A DNA stretch of 64,000 nucleotides from Chryseobacterium sp. JJR-5R (GCF_034047335.1 NZ_CP139137.1:248001-312000), one strand, 5' to 3'; numbered from the stretch's first letter, positions 22,729 through 32,501 are shown. Translations and numbers: made by a program. The notes: generated by a model from the letters alone, not told the origin.

Positions 22729-24741
22729 ATGAACAATAAAGGATTTAACTGGTTTTTTCCGATTGCCATCATAGCCCTTTTGCTATTTTTTGTTCCGAGC
22801 CTTTTGGGTGAGAACAATGCAAAATCTATAGATGAAGACGGTTTCTTCAGAGAAATGCAGGCGGGGAAGGTCCAAAGAGTTTTAATCGATAAACAGGCCC
22901 AGAAGGCTGATGTATTTTTAACACAGGCTGCCAAAACAGCTACGGTGAAAAAAGATGAGAAACCCAGCCCTTTTTCAGGACTGGCAATGACTCCGAAAGC
23001 AGATTATACCCTTAAATATGGTGATTTACGCCTTTTTCTGGAAAAGTTTGATGCTTTGAAACAGCAGAATCCAGCTGTAAAAACAGCTAAGGATTATGCA
23101 GAAGGGGAAAGCCCTTTAATGGGGTTTCTGGTTCAGGCATTGGTCTGGATTGCAATTCTTGGATTATTTTACTTTCTTCTTTTCAGAAAAATGGGAAGCG
23201 GAGGTGGTCCCGGCGGGCAGATTTTCTCGATCGGAAAATCCAAAGCCAAGCTGTTTGACGAAAAAGAGAGGATCCAGGTGACATTCAAAGATGTTGCGGG
23301 GCTGGAAGGTGCCAAAGAAGAGGTACAGGAAGTGGTGGATTTCCTTAAGAATTCAGAAAAATATACCAAGCTGGGAGGTAAAATTCCTAAAGGGGTGCTT
23401 TTGGTAGGGCCTCCGGGAACTGGTAAGACTCTATTAGCAAAAGCTGTAGCGGGTGAAGCCAAAGTACCTTTCTTTTCACTTTCAGGTTCTGATTTCGTAG
23501 AAATGTTCGTAGGGGTTGGTGCTTCAAGGGTAAGAGATCTTTTTGCCCAGGCTAAAGCCAAATCGCCTGCCATTATTTTTATCGATGAGATTGATGCCAT
23601 CGGTAGGGCAAGAGGAAAAAACAATTTCTCAGGCGGAAACGACGAAAGAGAAAATACCCTGAACCAGCTTCTTACAGAAATGGATGGTTTTGGAACTGAC
23701 ACGAACGTCATCGTTATGGCTGCAACCAACAGGGCGGATATCCTGGATAAAGCATTAATGAGAGCAGGACGTTTTGACCGTTCGATTTATGTAGACCTAC
23801 CGGAATTGCATGAGAGAAGACAGATTTTTGATGTTCACTTAAAGAAAATCAAGCTGAGCGATAATGTAGACCGTGAGTTCCTTGCAAAGCAGACACCGGG
23901 GTTCAGCGGGGCGGATATTGCCAATGTATGTAACGAAGCGGCACTGATCGCGGCAAGAAACAATCATGAGTCAGTAAACAAGCAGGATTTTCTTGATGCA
24001 GTAGACCGTATCATCGGAGGGCTTGAAAAGAAAAATAAAGCCATCAAACCATCTGAAAAGAAAAGAGTGGCTTACCATGAAGCAGGACATGCCACGATCT
24101 CATGGCTGGTAGAACACGCTTCACCACTTTTAAAAGTAACAATCGTTCCGAGAGGACGTTCTTTAGGTGCAGCCTGGTATCTTCCGGAAGAAAGGCAGCT
24201 GACGACTACAGAACAGATGCTGGACGAGATGTGTGCAACATTGGGAGGAAGAGCGGCAGAGCAGGTAATCTTCAATAATATTTCCACCGGGGCTCTTTCT
24301 GATCTTGAAAGCGTAACGAAAAGGGCTCAGGCTATGGTTACCATTTACGGATTAAGTCCGAACATCGGGAATATATCATACTATGACAGTTCAGGCCAGT
24401 CTGAATATTCTTTCGGGAAACCGTATTCTGAAGAGACGGCCAAGAGAATCGATATTGAGATTAAAGGGATTATTGAAACCCAATATGAAAGAGCGGTTCA
24501 GATCCTTGCCGATAATAAAGATAAACTGGATGCTCTGGCTACCAAGCTTCTTGAGAAAGAAGTAATATTCAGGGAAGATCTGGAAGAAGTATTCGGGAAA
24601 AGGGCATGGGATCCGGAATTAACGGAGAGACCGGTTACTAATACTATTCCATTGAACAAAGAGCCGCAGGAAGAAATTATCATCAAAGGTAAAGAAGGGG
24701 AAAGTGAAATTCAGGCTCCTGATAGTCCGACTCAGCTTTAA
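22729..24741 (+). CDS. ftsH: ATP-dependent zinc metalloprotease FtsH
   Basis: 670 residues. Membrane helices lie at about residues 8-26 and 130-153 around a periplasmic domain. The AAA module has Walker A GPPGTGKT (227-234), Walker B IIFIDEIDAIG and the second region of homology ending RAGRFDR. The protease zinc site is HEAGH (450-454) with a downstream acidic ligand. FtsH degrades membrane and some soluble proteins as a hexamer. A charged C-terminal tail follows the peptidase. A terminator lies after the stop. Confidence 0.97.
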   Translation: MNNKGFNWFFPIAIIALLLFFVPSLLGENNAKSIDEDGFFREMQAGKVQRVLIDKQAQKADVFLTQAAKTATVKKDEKPSPFSGLAMTPKADYTLKYGDLRLFLEKFDALKQQNPAVKTAKDYAEGESPLMGFLVQALVWIAILGLFYFLLFRKMGSGGGPGGQIFSIGKSKAKLFDEKERIQVTFKDVAGLEGAKEEVQEVVDFLKNSEKYTKLGGKIPKGVLLVGPPGTGKTLLAKAVAGEAKVPFFSLSGSDFVEMFVGVGASRVRDLFAQAKAKSPAIIFIDEIDAIGRARGKNNFSGGNDERENTLNQLLTEMDGFGTDTNVIVMAATNRADILDKALMRAGRFDRSIYVDLPELHERRQIFDVHLKKIKLSDNVDREFLAKQTPGFSGADIANVCNEAALIAARNNHESVNKQDFLDAVDRIIGGLEKKNKAIKPSEKKRVAYHEAGHATISWLVEHASPLLKVTIVPRGRSLGAAWYLPEERQLTTTEQMLDEMCATLGGRAAEQVIFNNISTGALSDLESVTKRAQAMVTIYGLSPNIGNISYYDSSGQSEYSFGKPYSEETAKRIDIEIKGIIETQYERAVQILADNKDKLDALATKLLEKEVIFREDLEEVFGKRAWDPELTERPVTNTIPLNKEPQEEIIIKGKEGESEIQAPDSPTQL

Positions 24742-24767
24742 AAACCCTTTTAAAATAAATTATTCAG

Positions 24768-24796
24768 CCTGACAGTTCTAAATTGTCAGGTTTTTT
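24768..24796 (+). terminator. Terminator after ftsH
   Basis: CCTGACA (24768-24774) pairs with TGTCAGG (24784-24790), followed by six T. Confidence 0.88.
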
Positions 24797-24841
24797 CGTA
24801 TTTATAGGTACGTTTATAGATTCCTATTTGATTAATTTTTA

Positions 24842-24849
24842 TATTTTTG
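24842..24849 (+). promoter_or_regulatory. -7 box for the LUD-cdsA-psd genes
   Basis: TATTTTTG matches TAnnTTTG and lies 27 bases before the TTG start at 24877, just behind the ftsH terminator. Confidence 0.55.
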
Positions 24850-24876
24850 TATGGAGATGATTAAAAATAAATTAAG

Positions 24877-25458
24877 TTGAATTTATTCAAGAAAATTGTA
24901 AGCAAACTTACCAGCCAGTCTGAAGAGGAAGAAAAGCAAAGCCTGGAAAAATTAGGGGATTCACTGAAAAATGCGGATCTTGACTATAAGTTTGCGCAGT
25001 TGTTTACGCATTCAGGAGGCTTTTTTAATTATTGTGCAGATGAGGCGGAAGCTTTACAGACTTTAAACCAGATCATCAAAATAGAAGGGATCAGCAACCT
25101 GTTCTGTTGGGATAAAGATCTTCATAATTTTCTGAATGTGATAAAAGCTCCATATTCTTCCGAGCTTCAGAGTACGAATGATGCCAGCTTTATCACCTGT
25201 GAATATTTGATTGCTTATGACGGAAGGATTATGCTCTCTCATAACAATATCCTTCACTACCACTCTTCAAGGCTGCCGAATAAAATTATCATTATGGCCA
25301 ATGTTTCACAGATCGTAAGCAATCTGAATGATGCCATGGGAAAAATAAAGCGAAACGGGAATATTAAAAACCTTACTTCAATCAGCGGCGGGCAGACCAA
25401 AATGGATACCTCTTCCTCTACCAACCCAAAACTTTTTTTATTGCTGCTTGAAGATTAG
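24877..25458 (+). CDS. LUD-domain-like protein (LutC/YkgG type)
   Basis: 193 residues starting at a TTG codon (reads MNLFKKIVSK); no in-frame ATG fits. The C-terminal 120 residues resemble the LUD fold: ASFITCEYLIAYDGRIMLS and LPNKIIIMANVSQIV correspond to the two core motifs. Family members in lactate utilisation operons act with iron-sulfur partners, but here the gene lies between ftsH and cdsA as in other flavobacteria, and no LutA/LutB is present. Role therefore unknown. Confidence 0.75.
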   Translation: MNLFKKIVSKLTSQSEEEEKQSLEKLGDSLKNADLDYKFAQLFTHSGGFFNYCADEAEALQTLNQIIKIEGISNLFCWDKDLHNFLNVIKAPYSSELQSTNDASFITCEYLIAYDGRIMLSHNNILHYHSSRLPNKIIIMANVSQIVSNLNDAMGKIKRNGNIKNLTSISGGQTKMDTSSSTNPKLFLLLLED

Positions 25459-25481
25459 GCATCAACTCTAAATTTACTATC

Positions 25482-26354
25482 TTGGACAAAAATCTTATTC
25501 AAAGGACCCTTTCCGGAATTGTGTATGTTGCCATCATTATTCTCTGCACAACTCCGATAGGAGCCCAACTGATCAACGGGATTTCTCTGGGTCTTGTGAA
25601 GCAGGAATATTTATATTACGGTCTCATAACGCTCCTGTTGGGTGTCGGTTCCTGGGAATGTATCAAGATTATGAAATTCGGGGACGGTTATGAAAAATGG
25701 GTGGTTCTTCCTTTAGTTGTCTTCATTTTTTACGTTTTTTCCAAAAGGTATTTTCACTTTGATTTCTTCTTTGATTTCAGGATCAGTGAAATCCTTGCCA
25801 TTCTGTTGATTGTTATTGCGGTCGTCACACTTTTTAAATATCCGAACGAACTTTATTATGACAGCGGGAAACTCATTTTTACCGTTATTTATGTAGCCCT
25901 TCCGTTCAGTTTTGCTTTGGGCCTGCCTAAGTTTTCAAGTTTTGATGATGGGTTTTCCCTGGAAGTCCTTTTTCTATTTATTCTGATCTGGAGCAGTGAT
26001 ACTTTTGCATACCTTACCGGGAAATTCTTCGGGAAGCATAAACTGGCTCCCAAAATTTCACCTAAAAAAACCTGGGAAGGCTATATCGGCGGTGTGATCC
26101 TGACGCTGGTTCTGTCTTATTTCATAGAACATTATCAGCCCGGGCTGCGCGGAAACTGGATGGTGGTAGGATTTCTGGTGGCGGCATTTGCTCCTGCAGG
26201 GGATCTGGTGGAAAGCCAGCTGAAAAGAAACTTCGGGGTAAAAGACAGCGGGAATATCCTTCCGGGCCACGGAGGTGTTTTAGACCGCCTGGACAGTTTT
26301 TTAATCTGCGTTCCCGTCGTATATTTGTACTTTATTTTAGAAAAATTTATATAA
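25482..26354 (+). CDS. cdsA: Phosphatidate cytidylyltransferase
   Basis: 290 residues from a TTG start (reads MDKNLIQRTLSG). It makes CDP-diacylglycerol from phosphatidic acid and CTP, the entry to phospholipid synthesis. About eight membrane helices are seen. The signature is complete: SSDTFAYLTGKFFGKHKL, SPKKTWEG and KDSGNILPGHGGVLDRLDS. It is followed 9 bases later by psd, so the two steps from phosphatidic acid toward phosphatidylethanolamine are adjacent. Confidence 0.95.
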   Translation: MDKNLIQRTLSGIVYVAIIILCTTPIGAQLINGISLGLVKQEYLYYGLITLLLGVGSWECIKIMKFGDGYEKWVVLPLVVFIFYVFSKRYFHFDFFFDFRISEILAILLIVIAVVTLFKYPNELYYDSGKLIFTVIYVALPFSFALGLPKFSSFDDGFSLEVLFLFILIWSSDTFAYLTGKFFGKHKLAPKISPKKTWEGYIGGVILTLVLSYFIEHYQPGLRGNWMVVGFLVAAFAPAGDLVESQLKRNFGVKDSGNILPGHGGVLDRLDSFLICVPVVYLYFILEKFI

Positions 26355-26363
26355 TCTCGTCTC

Positions 26364-27020
26364 ATGAAATTACACAGAGAATCAAAAGGAACCATTACTG
26401 TTGCCACCATCTTATTTATTATTGTGGGGGCACTGGCTATTTATTTTCTTGAAATGTGGTCGTTGATGATCATTCTGCCGTTATTGATAGTGTACAGTTT
26501 GGTATTCTGGTTTTTCAGGGTTCCGAACCGTGATATTCTTGAGCATAAAGAAAATGTTATTGCTCCGGTTGACGGAAAGGTAGTGATGATTAAGGAGGTT
26601 GAAGAAAATGAATTCCTGAAGGAAAAGGTTATCCAGGTTTCTATCTTCATGTCTCCCCTAAATGTGCATATCTGCAGGTATCCGGTTTCAGGGAAAGTTA
26701 TTTATAAAAAATACCATCCGGGAAAATACCTGGTAGCATGGCATGAAAAATCGTCCACGGATAATGAAAGGACAACTGTTGCAGTGGAAAGTTTGACCCA
26801 CCATAGGGTAGTTTTCAGGCAGATTGCAGGGTATGTTGCCAGAAGGATTGTTTTTTACTGTAATGAAGGGGATGATGCAAAAGCCGGGCATGAATTCGGG
26901 TTTATTAAATTCGGTTCCAGAATGGATGTTTTCCTGCCTTTGGATACGGAAATTGTCTGCAAAATCGGAGATATTACAAAAGGCGGACTGGATGTTATTG
27001 CCCGTATGAAGGAAGAATAA
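26364..27020 (+). CDS. psd: Phosphatidylserine decarboxylase (short proenzyme type)
   Basis: 218 residues, the short PSD-A type. Two hydrophobic helices lie near the N-terminus (about 10-50). Self-cleavage should occur at Gly184-Ser185 in IKFGSRMD, turning Ser185 into the pyruvoyl cofactor of the alpha chain. APVDGKV and MSPLNVHICRYP are also family marks. It produces phosphatidylethanolamine at the inner membrane and ends the LUD-cdsA-psd run. Confidence 0.94.
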   Translation: MKLHRESKGTITVATILFIIVGALAIYFLEMWSLMIILPLLIVYSLVFWFFRVPNRDILEHKENVIAPVDGKVVMIKEVEENEFLKEKVIQVSIFMSPLNVHICRYPVSGKVIYKKYHPGKYLVAWHEKSSTDNERTTVAVESLTHHRVVFRQIAGYVARRIVFYCNEGDDAKAGHEFGFIKFGSRMDVFLPLDTEIVCKIGDITKGGLDVIARMKEE

Positions 27021-27043
27021 GATCAGTTAATTTACATAATACA

Positions 27044-27072
27044 AAAGAACAGCATCCTGCTGTTCTTTTTTT
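27044..27072 (+). terminator. Terminator after psd
   Basis: AAAGAACAGCA pairs with TGCTGTTCTTT around TCC, followed by more T; 23 bases after the psd stop. Confidence 0.9.
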
Positions 27073-27209
27073 GTCTCAGAATGATAAATTATAAATAATT
27101 AATATTAAATACGTAAATTATAAGAATATTTTATATTTGATGGGTGTGGAATAAAAGATAATTAATATATTTATCTTTTTTAAAACAAAATTCATAAATC
27201 AATATATCC

Positions 27210-28532
27210 ATGAAAAAAATTTTACTTCCTTTATTTGTTGTTTCGTCAATGTTTAACGCACAGACCAGCATTAACGTGTTTTCACAGATTGTTTTTTATG
27301 ACGGGTATGCTGCCAATGTTTCTCAGCCTGTCCCTTCTAACGTCATCAGACTTGCCAATTCCCGGTATGCCAAAAAACTGATGGATGCAGAACTGAACAG
27401 CTTCCAGAATAAAATACAGATGAATGTTGCCATCGGAGCCTTGTGTGATAATTATGACAGGATCGGAGGCGTGCATATTGCTTTGGTTCCCAAAGGACAG
27501 GCCTCTTATACCATGAGTGATACCCAGGTGAAAAGATTTGAAATCGGTAGGTACATTACTCCTTTTATGAATAAGAACGTCACTCCTACAGAAGTTCCGT
27601 ATACTTACGAAGTCAATAACCTGTATCCGGTTTTCAGCAACCCGGTACTGAGGAGTGCTTATGATATCTGGGTGGAGCTGGACGTATTCGGCGTTCCGTA
27701 TGCCGCCAATACACAGGTGGCAGGCTGTGCCAACAGGAATGATGTCTTTGCAGGCACATTGACTTTTGTTACCTCCAATGACCCGTCTATCAGCAATACC
27801 TATAATACCATACTGCCGCTGCTTGATTCCAGCACGCTTAATAATTATAACAATACGGATGTCGCGGGGCAGACTGTACGCCTCGTTAATTTCAACCTTA
27901 CAGAGACGGCAGGCAACCCTAAGTTTTTTATTGTCTCCAGTCCGCACGGGGCAGGCAACAACGGCGAAGAATATGTACGCAGGCAAAATCTTGTTTCTTT
28001 AGATAATGCGCAGGTAATGACCTTTACGCCGGGCGGGAAATCCTGTGAGCCGTATAGGATGTACAATACACAGCCAAACGGGATCTACGGATATAATGCA
28101 CAAAGCGCAGCATGGTGGACCAGCTGGAACAACTGGTGCCCGGGAGATTCCGTGCCTATCCGGAGCTTTTCTTTAGCTTCTCTTTCTGCAGGAAGCCATA
28201 CGCTTAAATATGAAGTTCCTACAGCGGTATTTTATGGGCAGAGTGGTGAAGTTGTACTCTCCATGTACATGCAGAGCCAGAACCAGGTTTTATCTGTGAA
28301 AGATGTTTCTACCACTGATGTTTCTATTTATCCTAACCCTACCACCGATTATGTAATGATTAAAGGAGAAAAGAAAGTAAAACATGTTACCGTTTTATCC
28401 ATTGACGGACGAAAAATCGCAGAAACGGATCAGTCAAGAATTGATCTTACTGCTTATCCTGCAGGAACTTATCTGCTGAATATCTCTTTGGAAGGCGGAA
28501 CTGAGTTCAGCCATAAAGTACTTAAAAAATAG
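27210..28532 (+). CDS. PNGase F-like secreted protein with T9SS type A sorting domain
   Basis: 440 residues with a signal peptide (cut near SMFNAQ). Motifs match peptide-N-glycosidase F in order: LCDNYDR (Asp83, where PNGase F has Asp60 in CDEWDR), EIGRYITPF, a DIW at 152-154 in place of ETW, GEEYVRR (Glu254, matching Glu206) and WNNWCPGDSVPIR. The C-terminal part VSIYPNPTTDYVMIKG onward is a type A sorting domain, so it should be exported by T9SS. It is likely a divergent N-glycan amidase or a lectin-like relative; Glu118 of PNGase F is Asp here. It stands alone behind a terminator. Confidence 0.78.
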   Translation: MKKILLPLFVVSSMFNAQTSINVFSQIVFYDGYAANVSQPVPSNVIRLANSRYAKKLMDAELNSFQNKIQMNVAIGALCDNYDRIGGVHIALVPKGQASYTMSDTQVKRFEIGRYITPFMNKNVTPTEVPYTYEVNNLYPVFSNPVLRSAYDIWVELDVFGVPYAANTQVAGCANRNDVFAGTLTFVTSNDPSISNTYNTILPLLDSSTLNNYNNTDVAGQTVRLVNFNLTETAGNPKFFIVSSPHGAGNNGEEYVRRQNLVSLDNAQVMTFTPGGKSCEPYRMYNTQPNGIYGYNAQSAAWWTSWNNWCPGDSVPIRSFSLASLSAGSHTLKYEVPTAVFYGQSGEVVLSMYMQSQNQVLSVKDVSTTDVSIYPNPTTDYVMIKGEKKVKHVTVLSIDGRKIAETDQSRIDLTAYPAGTYLLNISLEGGTEFSHKVLKK

Positions 28533-28671
28533 TTTACGTCAATAGCTGAAAATGTTGTTGACAGTTTTCCCCTTCTGAAAGATACTAATAATATTTATAA
28601 AGAATTATAACTATGCGGGATGCAGCAATGTATCCCGTTATTAATTTTTATACTTTCCTTGAGGATTATAA

Positions 28672-29464
28672 ATGAAAAAAATACTTATTATTACGTGTCT
28701 GTGTCTGTTTTTTCGCAGGATCTCTCGTTTATCTATGAGATGAAATACAGGCCGAATTCAGGGAAAGCATATTTTAAGAATGAACTTATCCATCTTGATG
28801 TCACAGATAAGGAATCAGTTTTCCGTTCAGAATATGAAAGGAGTTCGGATTCTTTGATCCAAAAAACAGGATATGGATTAGGATTTAAAATATTTTATAA
28901 TCACCAGCATTATACTCAGAAAAAAATAGAAGAGATAAAAGTCAGTAAAATTATTTCTACCCCAATTTTCAGCGATATTTATTCTTTGCCTATAGAAAAA
29001 CTGAATTGGAAAATTATGGATGATCAGTTAAAAATAGGTGATTTTAACTGCCGGAAAGCGGAACTGAAATACGGAGGAAGAGAATGGACAGCCTGGTTTA
29101 CCCAGGAAATTCCTTTGTAGGAGGGGCCCTATGTTTTCAGCGGACTACCAGGCCTGATTGTCAAAATTTCAGATACAGCCCATGATTTTAATTTTGAACT
29201 CGTCAGAATCAAAAAGAATCTGAACCGGATTCCTCACCTTAAACCCAAAATAGAAATTACCTGGGATATATTTGCAAAACTACAGAAGGATTTTTATAAA
29301 GATCCTTATGCATAAGTAAAATCGAGGAATATAGGCTCGTAAACGCCAATGAAAAAGGGGAGAAGATTGATATCAGCATGAAGAAGATGACAGAGAGCAT
29401 GCAGAAAAACATCATGGAAAATAATAATGCTGTTGAATCGGATAAAATAATATCATACGACTAA
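28672..29464 (+). pseudogene. GLPGLI family protein, broken by frameshifts and a stop
   Basis: The true start MKKILIITCLCL at 28672 is one frame off from the body (SFIYEMKYRPNSG); one extra T in the T run at 28709-28714 would join them. The body then meets TAG at 29118-29120 where CAG (Gln) would fit, just before YVFSGLPGLIVKIS, the family's name motif. A second in-frame stop at 29313 is bypassed by a one-base shift into KIEEYRLVNANEKG, ending at 29464. Three lesions make a pseudogene the best call. Intact GLPGLI proteins are secreted and of unknown function. Confidence 0.85.
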
Positions 29465-29547
29465 GTTTCTTTTGTAAAAAAAGAGTATTCCTGTCAGGCT
29501 TTAACCCTTTAGAAATACTCCTGTATCAGATTATTTTTAAAAACTCT

Positions 29548-31377
29548 TTAATCGAAATTCTGCAGTTCAACCAGTTTATGGTACATGCCTCTTTTGGTAA
29601 TCAGCTCATGGTGGGTTCCCTGTTCTACAATATTCCCTTTCTCCATCACTACAATCCAGTCGGCTTTCTGAATGGTGGACAACCGGTGGGCAATTACTAA
29701 AGAAGTTCTGTTCTCCATCATCTTTTCCAGGGCATCCTGGACAAATCGTTCAGATTCCGTATCCAGGGCAGAGGTTGCTTCATCCAGAATCATGATCGGA
29801 GGGTTTTTCAGTACTGCCCTTGCAATGGAGATCCTCTGCTTCTGGCCGCCGGACAGTTTTCCGCCCGCGTCTCCGATATTGGTATCGTACTGGTTGGGAA
29901 GGTCCATGATAAAATCGTGGGCATTTGCCACTTTAGCCGCAGCCTGGATCTCCTCCAGCGGCGCATTCGGTTTACCCAGTGAAATATTGTTCCTGATGGT
30001 ATCATTAAACAGGATATTGTCCTGCGTTACCAGCCCGAACAGCTTTCTGTAATTGGAGAGTTTTATATTCTTGATATTTTCGCCGTCTACCAGGATTTCA
30101 CCGGCATTTACGTCGTAGAAACGGGTGATCAGATTGGTTATCGTACTCTTTCCGCTACCGCTCTGGCCAACCAGCGCAACCGTCTTGCCTTTAGGGATGG
30201 ACAGGGAGAAATTTTTAAGGATGTCTCTTTCCTCATATCCGAATGTGATATTTTTAAATTCAACGTTTTTCTCAAACCCTTTGATTTCCTTGGCGTCTTT
30301 CAGTTCCTTGATATGATAATCCGCATCCAGGATTTCAAAAATCCTTTTGGCAGAAACTTCACCCTTCTGAAGATTGGAGATGGCCGAAGACAAAGCTTTT
30401 AAAGGCTGTAAAATGGTGTAAAATAAGGCAATGTAGGTTATAAATTCACTTCCGGACAGGCCTTTTCCCTGGATGGCAAGCCGTCCGCCGAAATATACGA
30501 TCATCCCTATGGTAATCGCTCCCAGAAGCTCGCTTACAGGGGAAGCAAGGGCTTTTTTCTTAAACAGGCGTAAAGAAAGGTGCCGTATTTTGTTAAGGAC
30601 ATCATCAAACCTTTTCTTTATCTGCGGTGAAGCGTCAAAAATTTTAATGATCTTTAACCCAACCAGCGTTTCATCCACGAAAGAATACATTTTCCCAAGC
30701 TCATTCTGGGCTTCTCCGGTATCTTTCTTCAGGCTTTTCCCGATAATGGAAATTAAGGTACCCATGATCGGGAAAACAACCAGCGTAAAAATCGTAAGCT
30801 GGAAATTGGAATACAGAAGGTACCCCATCGTAATAATGATAACGATAGGTGAACGGATAATATCAATTAAGCTGTTTAAAATATTGGACTCGACTTCACC
30901 CACATCCGATGTGATCCTTGCAAACACATCTCCTTTTCTGGAATTGGTAAAAAAAGATACCGGAAGCTCTAAAATCTTGTCATGCAGCTTGATCCTGAAA
31001 TCCCTGGAAACACCGGTTCTGGAAAACGTAAGGTAGAATTCTGATAAATAACTGAAAATGTTCCTCAGAAAAAACATCGAGATAAATAAAATGCAGGTAA
31101 TCAGAAGGATATATTCCGGGCCTTTTTCAATCTGCAGCTGCTGGATGGTGTAATTAAAGGTGTTTTTAAGAAATGTGCCGGCACCTGAAATCCCTTCATA
31201 AACGGGTTTGGAGTCGATTTTTTTAGTTTCTTTATCAAAAAGGATATTCAAGACAGGCATGAAGAAAAGCATGGCAACAATGTTGAATAAAGCGTAAAGA
31301 ATGTTAAAGAAAATACCGGCTGCGATCGATTTTTTATAGGGTAATATGTTGTCTATCGCTCGTTTATAATAACTCAT
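29548..31377 (-). CDS. ABC transporter, fused permease and ATPase (MsbA-like)
   Basis: 609 residues: six membrane helices in about residues 15-330 and a nucleotide-binding domain with Walker A GQSGSGKST, signature LSGGQKQR and Walker B IMILDEATSALD. It should work as a homodimeric exporter. In Bacteroidota this type is commonly assigned to lipid A-core flipping, but drug or peptide export cannot be excluded. It is the first gene behind its own -7 box; the next gene on this strand is a decayed GLPGLI region on the other strand. Confidence 0.9.
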   Translation of the reverse strand: MSYYKRAIDNILPYKKSIAAGIFFNILYALFNIVAMLFFMPVLNILFDKETKKIDSKPVYEGISGAGTFLKNTFNYTIQQLQIEKGPEYILLITCILFISMFFLRNIFSYLSEFYLTFSRTGVSRDFRIKLHDKILELPVSFFTNSRKGDVFARITSDVGEVESNILNSLIDIIRSPIVIIITMGYLLYSNFQLTIFTLVVFPIMGTLISIIGKSLKKDTGEAQNELGKMYSFVDETLVGLKIIKIFDASPQIKKRFDDVLNKIRHLSLRLFKKKALASPVSELLGAITIGMIVYFGGRLAIQGKGLSGSEFITYIALFYTILQPLKALSSAISNLQKGEVSAKRIFEILDADYHIKELKDAKEIKGFEKNVEFKNITFGYEERDILKNFSLSIPKGKTVALVGQSGSGKSTITNLITRFYDVNAGEILVDGENIKNIKLSNYRKLFGLVTQDNILFNDTIRNNISLGKPNAPLEEIQAAAKVANAHDFIMDLPNQYDTNIGDAGGKLSGGQKQRISIARAVLKNPPIMILDEATSALDTESERFVQDALEKMMENRTSLVIAHRLSTIQKADWIVVMEKGNIVEQGTHHELITKRGMYHKLVELQNFD

Positions 31378-31397
31378 TAAATTTTAGATTAATCAGA

Positions 31398-31405
31398 CAA
31401 AAGTA
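31398..31405 (-). promoter_or_regulatory. -7 box for the ABC transporter gene
   Basis: Minus strand TACTTTTG fits TAnnTTTG, 20 bases before the ATG at 31377. Confidence 0.5.
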
Positions 31406-31430
31406 AGGAAAATTAATAGATCAGACGTTT

Positions 31431-32354
31431 CTAATCCAGTTTTACTTTATCATTGTACTTCGGTGCAAAATTCTTTGGCGTCAATTTTTCCAGCGTTTTC
31501 CCGAAATTGTTGATGATCTGTGTCATGTTGGCAAAATCCACGATATTCACATCATCGCTTTCATGATGGTAGTGGGTTGCATTTGTCATATCAACCGTTG
31601 AAAAAGAGTGGGCAATAATTTTCTTTTTTACAAAACTTACATTATCCGAGCGGTAAAACAACTGCTGGGCAGCATAAGGATCAGGATTGATTTTCAGGCC
31701 GTTGGCGGCATTTCGGTTAAACAGTTCATCCAAGTCAGAAAACCCGTCACCGGTCATATACAAAGCATTTTTCCCGAAAGCGGATTCTGTGGCTACCATT
31801 TCAAAATTAAAAAGCGCACTCATATTGTTATAGATCTTATCTAAATGCTGGTCTTTAGAAATGGCTGTTGATCCCAGCATTCCTTTTTCTTCTCCGTTGA
31901 AAGCCATAAATACCATGGAGAATCCCGGCTGTTTATTCCTGAAATAATCGGCGATTCCGGTCAGCATAGTGATTCCGCTGGCGTCATCATCGGCTCCGTT
32001 ATAAATAGGGTCACCGCTTTTTTCGCTTGTCCCGATGTGATCAAAATGCCCTGAAAACCCTAAGAATCTATCTGTCTTCCCTTTTTTGATCCCACATACA
32101 TTATACGCTGTTTTTCCGTTATAATCAAATGGCACCAGATAAGAATTTCCGGTACAGTATTCCAGGTTATTTTCCTTGAAAAGCGCAGCAATATAACTGG
32201 CGGCATTGTCATTTTCCGGAGTGCCGATTTCACGGCCTTTCATTTCGTCGGAAGCCAGTGTTGAAAGTACGGTTTTGATCCGCTCTTCACTAACCTGCTG
32301 CGAAAAAGCAAATACGGAGAAAAAGGAGAAGGCAAGGTAGGTAAGTTTTTTCAT
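31431..32354 (-). CDS. M28 family metallopeptidase, secreted
   Basis: 307 residues from the ATG at 32354 (MKKLTYLAF), which begins a clear signal peptide ending AFSQQ. The reading to 32510 crosses a terminator and is not the start. Di-zinc aminopeptidase motifs are present: GFSGHFDHIG, YNGADDDASG and FNGEEKGMLGS, plus a late HYHHESDD. The enzyme likely removes N-terminal residues in the periplasm or outside. It lies between the ABC transporter and DUF4293 but behind the DUF4293 terminator, so it is transcribed separately. Confidence 0.9.
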   Translation of the reverse strand: MKKLTYLAFSFFSVFAFSQQVSEERIKTVLSTLASDEMKGREIGTPENDNAASYIAALFKENNLEYCTGNSYLVPFDYNGKTAYNVCGIKKGKTDRFLGFSGHFDHIGTSEKSGDPIYNGADDDASGITMLTGIADYFRNKQPGFSMVFMAFNGEEKGMLGSTAISKDQHLDKIYNNMSALFNFEMVATESAFGKNALYMTGDGFSDLDELFNRNAANGLKINPDPYAAQQLFYRSDNVSFVKKKIIAHSFSTVDMTNATHYHHESDDVNIVDFANMTQIINNFGKTLEKLTPKNFAPKYNDKVKLD

Positions 32355-32471
32355 GTAAATAAATTTATGAACAATCTGTCGCATCTTTAACGGAAATGTT
32401 GCATTGAATCTTATAATTAATTTTTTAACATCCTTTACCGCCATTGCCAGCCTTACGATATAGCAGTGCAA

Positions 32472-32501
32472 TAAAAAACAGCTCCCAATAAAGAAGCTGT
32501 T
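32472..32501 (-). terminator. Terminator after the DUF4293 gene
   Basis: On the minus strand AACAGCT pairs with AGCTGTT, followed by a T run; 24 bases after the DUF4293 stop. Confidence 0.82.
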
